12,489 bases of DNA from JBAZYZ01 sp964366065. GTDB taxonomy: Bacteria; Patescibacteriota; Minisyncoccia; Phycocordibacterales; VMEP01. The stretch is from the NCBI GenBank assembly GCA_964366065.1, contig CAYISF010000016.1, positions 1 to 12,489 on the forward strand, given 5' to 3'. The translations under genes were made by a program, and so were the position numbers. The notes beneath the pieces were generated by a model. That model was not told where the DNA came from. It did not search any database and saw only the letters and a list, made by a program, of their open reading frames with translations. Each line of letters opens with the position of its first letter. Position 1 is the stretch's first letter. Positions 5,716 to 11,281 of this stretch are shown piece by piece.

Positions 5716-5764
5716 CCCTGTTAAATTTGTTTACATTTAACAGGGCGAGGGCTATGATAAATCC
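5716..5764 (+). promoter_or_regulatory. ruvA promoter with inverted-repeat operator candidate
   Basis: TTTACA (5730-5735), a 17-base spacer and TATGAT (5753-5758) form a near-consensus sigma-70-type promoter. The hexamer ends exactly six bases before the ruvA ATG, so the message should be leaderless. The -35 is overlapped by an 11-base perfect inverted repeat, CCCTGTTAAAT (5716-5726) and ATTTAACAGGG (5735-5745), well placed for a repressor. I do not recognise the operator; it is not a classical LexA box. Confidence 0.65.
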
Positions 5765-6343
5765 ATGATTGCGCAACTCACCGGAAATATAGTTTTCACC
5801 GGCAATCGCTACGTCGTTTTAGAAGTCGGCGGCGTCGGCTACAAGGTCTATATGCCGCTTGACACGCTTCGTCTTGTCGGCAAGAAAAAAAATGACGTTA
5901 AGCTTTGGACGCATCTGGCCGTCCGTGAAGACGCCATGGACCTTTACGGCTTTATTGAGAAAACCGAGCTTGAATTCTTTGAACTTCTTATAGGCATTTC
6001 CGGCATCGGCCCGCGCTCGGCTCTGGGTATAATGTCCATCGCGCCAGTTGAAAATATCAAAAAGGCGGTTTCTTCCGGAGACAGTTCGTATCTGACTAAG
6101 GTCTCCGGCATAGGAAGGAAAACGGCGGAAAAAATTATTTTGGAACTCCGCGACAAACTCGGCGCCTGGACCGATGCCGGCTCGCCGGAGCTGAAAGAAG
6201 AATCAGACGCCGTAGAAGCGCTGCAATCTCTCGGCTATTCGCAAGGAGAGGCGCGCGACGCGCTCAAAAAAGTCCCGCACGATATTTCCGGCACCGGCAA
6301 ACGCGTAAGAGAAGCTTTAAAACTTTTGGGAAACGGCAAATAA
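5765..6343 (+). CDS. ruvA: Holliday junction branch-migration protein RuvA
   Basis: A 192-residue RuvA of normal length. It forms the tetramer that holds Holliday junctions and loads the RuvB motor during recombinational repair. The N-terminal OB fold starts MIAQLTGNIV and ends LYGF (1-63). Two helix-hairpin-helix motifs follow: ISGIGPRSALGIMS (78-91) and VSGIGRKTAEKIILELRD (113-130). The flexible C-terminal domain III, which contacts RuvB, is at about 145-190 (AVEALQSLGYSQGEARDAL). No ruvB or ruvC is adjacent. The start at 5765 sits exactly six bases after a -10 element and has no Shine-Dalgarno. Confidence 0.97.
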   Translation: MIAQLTGNIVFTGNRYVVLEVGGVGYKVYMPLDTLRLVGKKKNDVKLWTHLAVREDAMDLYGFIEKTELEFFELLIGISGIGPRSALGIMSIAPVENIKKAVSSGDSSYLTKVSGIGRKTAEKIILELRDKLGAWTDAGSPELKEESDAVEALQSLGYSQGEARDALKKVPHDISGTGKRVREALKLLGNGK

Positions 6344-6351
6344 AAAAAGTT

Positions 6352-6391
6352 TTCTTTATTCTAATGTTCTCAAGAACATTAGAATAAAGAA
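6352..6391. repeat. 18-base-pair palindrome between ruvA and the winged-helix gene
   Basis: TTCTTTATTCTAATGTTC (6352-6369) pairs perfectly with 6374-6391 around TCAA. It starts nine bases after the ruvA stop and ends 18 bases before the next ATG. There is no T tract after it. A reverse-oriented copy with one changed base over 30 positions lies at the end of the next gene (6641-6686). It may be a transcription end, or an operator overlapping the -35 of the regulator gene. Confidence 0.8.
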
Positions 6392-6392
6392 T

Positions 6393-6409
6393 GTGATAAA
6401 ATTACAAAA
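6393..6409 (+). promoter_or_regulatory. -10-like element of the winged-helix regulator gene
   Basis: TAAAAT (6397-6402) ends seven bases before the ATG at 6410 and there is no Shine-Dalgarno, so a leaderless start is possible. The -35 position (about 6374-6379, GAACAT) is weak and falls inside the right arm of the palindrome at 6352-6391. Confidence 0.35.
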
Positions 6410-6679
6410 ATGAAAAACTACCGAAAACTTGAGAGGATAGTCAGAGGGTTTTCTAACCACCGAAGAATAGAGATACTTGAGCTTATAAAACGCAAACCAG
6501 AACTCTCTGTTGTTGATATTTCGGAGGAGCTCAAAATAAATTTTAAAACCGCTTCGGAGCACATACGGCGACTGGCTATCACCGGGCTTGTCATGAAGCG
6601 CTCGGAAGGCCCATCTGTATGCCACAAAATAACCCCTGTAGGAAACTCTATTCTAATGTTCTTGAGAACATTGGAATAG
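6410..6679 (+). CDS. Small winged helix-turn-helix regulator (ArsR-like)
   Basis: An 89-residue DNA-binding protein. RGFSNHRRIEILELIKRKP (12-30) is the dimer/first helix. SVVDISEELKINFKTASEHI (33-52) contains the helix-turn-helix, with the recognition helix at about 45-57. A wing follows (LVMKRSEGPSVCHKI, 60-74). No metal-binding cysteine cluster is seen, only Cys71, so it is ArsR-like in fold but probably not metal-sensing. The last 13 codons form the left arm of a palindrome (6641-6686). A matching palindrome sits in the promoter region, hinting at self-regulation. The MurE-like gene starts 16 bases downstream and may be co-transcribed. Confidence 0.82.
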   Translation: MKNYRKLERIVRGFSNHRRIEILELIKRKPELSVVDISEELKINFKTASEHIRRLAITGLVMKRSEGPSVCHKITPVGNSILMFLRTLE

Positions 6680-6686
6680 AGTTTCC
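6641..6686. repeat. 21-base-pair palindrome overlapping the end of the winged-helix gene
   Basis: GGAAACTCTATTCTAATGTTC (6641-6661; 21 positions with one T-G pair) is complementary to 6666-6686 around TTGA. It spans the last 13 codons, the stop and seven bases beyond. The core TATTCTAATGTTCTTGAGAA is the reverse-complement form of the palindrome at 6352-6391. There is no T tract, so intrinsic termination is uncertain. Confidence 0.8.
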
Positions 6687-6695
6687 GGACTTAAT

Positions 6696-7964
6696 ATGTC
6701 AGATAAAATTCTTCGCATGATTGAGGGACTTATTCCGAGGCGGGTGTACCGCTTTTTTCAGCCGGTCTATCATTATTTGCTCGCGCTCGCTGGAGCTATT
6801 ATTTATCGTTTCCCGGCGCGGAAAATTTTTGTCGTGGGCGTGACCGGCACCAAGGGAAAAACGACTACTGTTGAGCTTATAAACGCCATATTGGAAGAAA
6901 CGGGTCATAAAACAGCCGTCATCTCCACGCTCCGCTTTAAAATAGGAGAGGGGGAAGAGCGAAATATGTTTAAGATGACTATGCCTGGGCGATTTTTCGT
7001 CCAGAAAATGCTCCGCCGCGCGGTTTTAGCCAAATGCGATTACGCCATTATTGAAATGACCTCAGAGGGGGCGCGTTTCTTCCGCCACAAGTTCACTTAC
7101 CCAAACGCTCTTATCTTCACCAACCTCTCCCCCGAACATATTGAGTCACATGGTTCGTTTGAAAATTATCTGAACGCCAAACTCTCAATCGCGAAAGAAC
7201 TTGAGTGTTCGTCGAAAAAGAAACAAGTTATCATAGTGAACAAAGACGATAAATATGCCGACAAATTTTTGAACTTCCGAATTCCCGAGAAGCGCGTTTT
7301 CTCGCTTGCTGATGTCAAACCTTTCACTCTCAACGAAAACGGAATTGATTTTACTTTTGGTGGAGAAAAATTTCATTCGCGCCTTTCAGGCGAGTTCAAT
7401 CTCTACAATATTCTGGCGGCGATTACTTTTGCAAGAACCCAAAATATTGACTTAGGAACGATTCGCCGCGCTTTGGAAAAATTGAGTGGTATCCGCGGAC
7501 GGCTTGAGCGAGTAGAAGCCGGACAGGACTTCCTAGTCATAGTGGATTACGCTCACACGGCCGACTCTATGGAAAAGGTATATCGGGTGTTCGGCAACAA
7601 AAGAAAAATTTGCGTCTTCGGCGCCACCGGCGGCGGGCGCGACAAATGGAAGCGTCCGGAGATGGGCAAGATCGCCGACACCTACTGCGACGAGATAATT
7701 CTGACCGATGACGATTCTTACGATGAGAATCCAAAAGAAATCGCGAGAGCTATCGCCGAGGGAATAAAAAATAAAACGCCGACAATACTTATTGACCGGC
7801 GCGAGGCCATCCGTGAAGGTCTCAAGTGCGCGAAAACTGGCGATGCCGTCATCATTACCGGCAAAGGCACCGACCCGTTTCTTATGGGCCCGAACGGAAC
7901 AAAACAGCCGTGGGATGACGCGACCGTGACTAAGGAAGAACTGCAGAAGTTACTTGATTCCTAA
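6696..7964 (+). CDS. MurE-like Mur ligase with short membrane-associated N-terminus
   Basis: A 422-residue ATP-dependent amide ligase of the Mur family, which would add an amino acid to a UDP-MurNAc-peptide during peptidoglycan synthesis. The P-loop VTGTKGKTTT is at 49-58, the catalytic region IIEMTSEGA at 118-126, LSPEHIESHGSFENYLNAK at 144-162 (Lys162 in the carbamylated-lysine position), GRLERV at 268-273, DYAHT at 284-288 and GATGGGRDKWKRPEMG at 309-324. The usual MurE N-terminal UDP-binding domain of about 90-100 residues is missing. Only 48 residues precede the P-loop, with a hydrophobic stretch at about 24-38. The DNPR specificity motif is replaced by DDDSYDENP, so the added amino acid is unclear. 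Its end overlaps the opposing amidase by 4 bases. Confidence 0.88.
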   Translation: MSDKILRMIEGLIPRRVYRFFQPVYHYLLALAGAIIYRFPARKIFVVGVTGTKGKTTTVELINAILEETGHKTAVISTLRFKIGEGEERNMFKMTMPGRFFVQKMLRRAVLAKCDYAIIEMTSEGARFFRHKFTYPNALIFTNLSPEHIESHGSFENYLNAKLSIAKELECSSKKKQVIIVNKDDKYADKFLNFRIPEKRVFSLADVKPFTLNENGIDFTFGGEKFHSRLSGEFNLYNILAAITFARTQNIDLGTIRRALEKLSGIRGRLERVEAGQDFLVIVDYAHTADSMEKVYRVFGNKRKICVFGATGGGRDKWKRPEMGKIADTYCDEIILTDDDSYDENPKEIARAIAEGIKNKTPTILIDRREAIREGLKCAKTGDAVIITGKGTDPFLMGPNGTKQPWDDATVTKEELQKLLDS

Positions 7965-9193
7965 GCCCCAAAAAGCTTATTCAAAATTTCGCGCGTTTTC
8001 GGCCCGGCGACAGAGCCGTCGGCGGAAATCCCATACTTTTCTTGAAACGCCGTAAGCGCCCCTCTGGTGCATCCCCTGAACATTCCCGACAAAGGACAGT
8101 CGTCTTTACTCTTACCCCTAGGCGGGTAAAAACCGGCACCTAGAAGCGCGGCTTGCAGGGCGAGCACGGACGCCTTCCCTTCATCCCCTTCGCGCAAATC
8201 TTCATTCCATAAATACGGAAGGAAAACGTTATCTTTGGCCGCCAAAGAATTGGCGCCGAAAAAGTCCTGAATTCCAAGATACGTTTTTAGAGCCAAGTCG
8301 CGCATTATAATCTTTCTTGTTTCCGGATATTTAAACTGCGGTTCGTAAATATAACCGTATTCAATCAGAACAGAAGCGGCAACAAGGGTATCGTTGGCAC
8401 CCAAAGAAATAAGCTCCTGATCCGGGACAACGCCGGCCGATTCTTTGGGATATGTGCTTTTAGCATAATATTTCAAGAGGCGGGAAAATATTTTATCGGC
8501 AATCGGCCGCGATGCTCGCGCGTTGCCATACTCGCTATCCGGAACGTATACGGCAAAACCGCTGTACTCGCCGGGAGTATTGCTTCTTACCCTCGGATAA
8601 TCGTTGAAATGAAAGTTAATAACTACGGACGCGCCTATTTCATCAGCCCACCTGTTTGTGGCATAAAGTCGGAGGGATGTTTCATCGGTCGTGTCGGCAT
8701 GCGGCGCTCCATCCACTTTTTCCACAAACCCGCGCGATAGGTATTCCGCCATACTTTTCCTCTTCTCCCCGCGGAAACGGGCGATATTTTCCCGCTCACG
8801 CTTAAAATATTCAATGAAATTCGTGTTATACCCGTCTTTCCCCCGTAACAAAACCGCATCATAGTGACTATCGTCCTTAAAAAGAGCGTGGAGATTCTCT
8901 CCAAGTTCTGTAGTCATATCAACTTCCCGCAAGTCGTGAAAAGATGCGCCGGGAGAATTCTCGTCGTGTCCGGGAACTAAGAGAATTTTCACTTTTTGCC
9001 CGCCCCGCCCCGCGTCGGCCAGAGAGTATTGCCCTTTTATTTTTTCGGCGCTAAGTTTTTCCGCGAAGAATCCCGCAAGCATAGACCTGGAGAAATCCGG
9101 TATGAATCCATTCCAGCCCCAAAGCCAAATAAAAAAGAGAATGACCAGCGCGGAGCCGGCCGTAAACAAAGCGAGGGGAAAGTTCTTTTTCAT
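7961..9193 (-). CDS. Membrane-anchored N-acetylmuramoyl-L-alanine amidase with peptidoglycan-binding domain
   Basis: A 410-residue envelope hydrolase that would cut the MurNAc-L-Ala bond in peptidoglycan. An N-terminal hydrophobic segment (about 7-25) anchors or exports it. The Amidase_3-like zinc domain spans about 66-310: VPGHDENSPG (His76), LREVD (Glu90), VINFHFND (His195) and VLIEYGY (Glu278 as catalytic acid). This matches the H-E-H...E pattern, though the motifs diverge from the classical forms. A peptidoglycan-binding repeat follows at about 338-408 (LQAALLGAGFYPP ... GALTAFQEKYGISADG ... GPKTREILNKL). The start is preceded by TATTAA and six bases with no Shine-Dalgarno. It ends tail to tail with the Mur ligase, pairing two cell-wall genes. 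Confidence 0.85.
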   Translation of the reverse strand: MKKNFPLALFTAGSALVILFFIWLWGWNGFIPDFSRSMLAGFFAEKLSAEKIKGQYSLADAGRGGQKVKILLVPGHDENSPGASFHDLREVDMTTELGENLHALFKDDSHYDAVLLRGKDGYNTNFIEYFKRERENIARFRGEKRKSMAEYLSRGFVEKVDGAPHADTTDETSLRLYATNRWADEIGASVVINFHFNDYPRVRSNTPGEYSGFAVYVPDSEYGNARASRPIADKIFSRLLKYYAKSTYPKESAGVVPDQELISLGANDTLVAASVLIEYGYIYEPQFKYPETRKIIMRDLALKTYLGIQDFFGANSLAAKDNVFLPYLWNEDLREGDEGKASVLALQAALLGAGFYPPRGKSKDDCPLSGMFRGCTRGALTAFQEKYGISADGSVAGPKTREILNKLFGA

Positions 9194-9205
9194 TTGGTTT
9201 TAATA
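9194..9205 (-). promoter_or_regulatory. -10-like element of the amidase gene
   Basis: On the minus strand TATTAA (9200-9205) is followed by AACCAA and the ATG, the same six-base spacing as at other genes here. TATACT a little further upstream is an alternative -10 that would give a leader of about 10-15 bases. No clear -35 or Shine-Dalgarno is seen. Confidence 0.35.
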
Positions 9206-9260
9206 TGCTTAAGTATACAACATTATTTACCCCAGCCTCATTTCTGATTATACAATCGCG

Positions 9261-9310
9261 GCAAGGCGCTTCGCCCAATAAGGGTTGTCCTATTCGGACA
9301 CGCGCCTTGC
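9261..9310. other. Compact foldable structure, possible small structured RNA
   Basis: GCAAGGCGC (9261-9269) pairs perfectly with GCGCCTTGC (9302-9310). Inside, CCC-AATAA-GGG (9274-9284) and TGTCC-TATTC-GGACA (9286-9300) form two more hairpins, giving a three-way-junction shape. It lies alone in the 224-base spacer between divergent amidase and mutM genes. The strand is unknown. No T tract follows directly, so it does not look like a terminator. Confidence 0.45.
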
Positions 9311-9382
9311 GAAACTAATTAGATTTTTGTGTTGTGTTATTATTGGGTAATTAATTTATCATCAGAAATAAGGCGGGGTGAC

Positions 9383-9413
9383 GATTTTTAAGTCGCTCCG
9401 CTCGTTAAAAATC
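9383..9413. repeat. Inverted repeat immediately before mutM
   Basis: GATTTTTAA (9383-9391) is complementary to TTAAAAATC (9405-9413) around a 13-base G+C-rich loop. It ends four bases before the mutM ATG. As RNA it would hold the region just upstream of the start in a stem; as DNA it could be an operator. TAAAAA (9406-9411) also sits six bases before the ATG but is a poor -10. Confidence 0.5.
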
Positions 9414-9417
9414 AGCC

Positions 9418-10302
9418 ATGCCCGAACTTCCTGAGGTGCAAACAACCGTAAGCGGACTGCAGTCCGTCTTGCCGAACAAAACCATCACCGATGTCTGGAC
9501 TGATTGGCCGAAAATGTTCCGTGGCGAAACACTTTCACGATTTAAAAAATCTGTTGTCGGCAATAAAATCCGCTTGGCCGAGCGCCGTGGAAAACATGTT
9601 CTTATTCATCTTTCGGGAAATGTCACAATTATTATCCATATGAAAATGACCGGACATCTCCTATATGGGAATTGGAAGTTAGAAGGTGGGAGATGGAAGC
9701 CCAAAGACAAAAAAGGACCGCTCAACGACCCCTTTAACCGCTTCATTCATGTCGTATTTATTCTTTCAAACGGCAAACAGCTGGCTTTTTCCGATACGCG
9801 AAAATTCGGAAAAATCGTTCTGGCTGAAACCGACTCGCTCGCCCGCTCACCGCATTTGGCGCACCTGGGACCGGAACCGCTCCAAAAAAGTTTTGATTAC
9901 GAAACATTCGTAAATCGGCTCGCGGCAAAACCCCGCGGGAAAATAAAAACCGTGCTTATGGACCAGGCCGTTATAGCCGGCATCGGAAACATTTATTCCG
10001 ACGAAATGCTTTGGCGCGCGGGCATTCATCCGGAAACTAAAATAAAAGAATTAAAAGATAAAAAAATAAAAGAATTATTCTCGGCGATGAAGCAAGTTTT
10101 GCGCGGAGGAATAGAACTAGGCGGCGACTCAATGTCGGATTATCGCAATATTTTCGGACTACGGGGGCATTTTCAGGAGCGTCACCACGCCTATCAGAAA
10201 AAGGGTAACGCATGCGACAAGCGCGGTTGCAGTGGTATAATCGTGAGGAAAATGGTCGGCGCCCGAAGCGCCAATTTCTGTTCAAAGCACCAGTCCCTCT
10301 AA
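9418..10302 (+). CDS. mutM: Formamidopyrimidine-DNA glycosylase (Fpg)
   Basis: A 294-residue base-excision repair enzyme that removes oxidised purines such as 8-oxoguanine and nicks the abasic site. The N-terminal catalytic PELPEV (Pro2, Glu3) is exposed after Met removal. RRGKH supplies Lys59, HMKMTGHL (74-81) is the void-filling region, and DTRKFGK (126-132) follows. The helix-two-turn-helix AGIGNIYSDEMLW holds Asn191. The C-terminal zinc finger is atypical: Cys266-x4-Cys271 ... Arg283 ... Cys288-x2-His291 instead of four cysteines in C-x2-C pairs. A stretch YGNWKLEGGRWKPKDKKG (83-100) lengthens the loop after HMKMTG. The stop codon is immediately followed by the promoter of the next gene. 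Confidence 0.95.
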   Translation: MPELPEVQTTVSGLQSVLPNKTITDVWTDWPKMFRGETLSRFKKSVVGNKIRLAERRGKHVLIHLSGNVTIIIHMKMTGHLLYGNWKLEGGRWKPKDKKGPLNDPFNRFIHVVFILSNGKQLAFSDTRKFGKIVLAETDSLARSPHLAHLGPEPLQKSFDYETFVNRLAAKPRGKIKTVLMDQAVIAGIGNIYSDEMLWRAGIHPETKIKELKDKKIKELFSAMKQVLRGGIELGGDSMSDYRNIFGLRGHFQERHHAYQKKGNACDKRGCSGIIVRKMVGARSANFCSKHQSL

Positions 10303-10314
10303 TATAATAATTAA
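10281..10314 (+). promoter_or_regulatory. Promoter of the lamin-tail-like protein gene (leaderless)
   Basis: A perfect TATAAT (10303-10308) starts directly after the mutM stop codon and ends six bases before the ATG at 10315. TTCAAA (10281-10286) at a 16-base spacing is a fair -35 lying inside the mutM coding end. The transcript would begin at or next to the ATG. Confidence 0.65.
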
Positions 10315-11187
10315 ATGGCAGACAAACCTATTCTGGGAGATCCTATTAAAGACCTGAAGTGGTTTCTCGTTATTTTAGCCGCTATTTGGTTCGTCTGGTT
10401 TTTGACCGGCGGTCCCGCGCGCTACGAGACAACGCGCGGAATTTTACTCAAGCCGCCGTCCCCGCTTAGCACCGGAGAAACCTATGGCAATCTTCCGGAC
10501 GTAAAATTGAAAGTTCCCGAAACCTTAAATATTTTCCTGTCCGGCAATCGCGTGGTGCTCGGTACGCGCACCAACCTAAAATCTGCCGCACCGGAGAGGG
10601 AATATATTGAAATAGTCGGAGTGAGCGACACGCCCGTTGATATCACCGGATGGCGTTTGGCCGGAACAAAAGGCGTCTCCGCCGTAATTCCAAAGGGCGT
10701 ACGCCTGTTTACGGCCGGACAGGTTAATCAAATGAATGACATTTATCTCGGGAAAGGAGACCGCGCCATTATCGTTTCCGGCGATTCGCCCATAGGCGTT
10801 TCGCTCCGGATAAACGCCTGTAGCGGCTACCTGGCGCAATTCCAAACATTCATACCGAAAATAAATAATATCTGTCCGTCTCCCCTGGCAAACGACACTC
10901 TTAAAAATAACCCGCTCAACAGTTCTTGCCTTAATTACATAGACAAGATGACAAGCTGTACGACGCCGGTATCGGCTCTGCCAACAAATCTCGGGGCGGC
11001 CTGTCACGAATTTATTCTCACCCACACCACTTACAATGCTTGCGTAAGCGACAATAAAAACAGCGCCAATTTTTACGAGAACGAATGGCGCGTATACTTG
11101 AGTAAAAAAGAGGAGCTTTTCGGAAGCCACGACACCATCAAGTTTTACGACAAGGACGATAATCTTATCGGAACATACATATATTAG
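10315..11187 (+). CDS. Membrane-anchored extracytoplasmic protein with lamin-tail-like domain
   Basis: A 290-residue protein with one membrane helix at about 15-31 and the rest probably outside. REYIEIVGVSDTPVDITGWRL (95-115) resembles the start of a lamin-tail domain (IEI-N-...-VDLSGWxL). GKGDRAIIVSGDSPIG (147-162) and the final NEWRVYLSKKEELFGSHD plus DTIKFYDKDDNLIGTY fit its later strands, with a cysteine-containing insertion in between. Six cysteines (169, 187, 205, 215, 230, 243) could form three disulfides, consistent with export. Lamin-tail domains in bacteria occur in surface or secreted proteins and nucleases, but no catalytic motif is visible here. The role is unknown; surface structure or attachment is a guess. 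Confidence 0.65.
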   Translation: MADKPILGDPIKDLKWFLVILAAIWFVWFLTGGPARYETTRGILLKPPSPLSTGETYGNLPDVKLKVPETLNIFLSGNRVVLGTRTNLKSAAPEREYIEIVGVSDTPVDITGWRLAGTKGVSAVIPKGVRLFTAGQVNQMNDIYLGKGDRAIIVSGDSPIGVSLRINACSGYLAQFQTFIPKINNICPSPLANDTLKNNPLNSSCLNYIDKMTSCTTPVSALPTNLGAACHEFILTHTTYNACVSDNKNSANFYENEWRVYLSKKEELFGSHDTIKFYDKDDNLIGTYIY

Positions 11188-11232
11188 AAATTGGAAGTTA
11201 GAAGTTAGATTTTTTATAGAATCTAGGGAAAC

Positions 11233-11274
11233 TTTTCTTATTCGCTTATTCGTACGAATAAGCGAATAAGAAAA
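11233..11274. terminator. 42-base perfect palindrome between convergent genes
   Basis: TTTTCTTATTCGCTTATTCG (11233-11252), the central TA, and the exact complement (11255-11274) form an uninterrupted palindrome centred on GTAC. It lies between the lamin-tail-like gene (stop 11187) and the oppositely directed SpoU gene (stop 11282), so a bidirectional transcription end is the natural reading. No T tract follows on either side beyond the stem ends, so it is not a textbook intrinsic terminator. Confidence 0.6.
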
Positions 11275-11281
11275 CTATTTG

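Noticed and set aside
5586..5768. 60-residue + strand open frame ending in an ATGA overlap with ruvA
   Set aside because: It runs through the ruvA promoter and its inverted repeat, has no recognisable motif and starts without a ribosome-binding site. A shorter 42-codon form from 5640 is mentioned only as a weak possibility.
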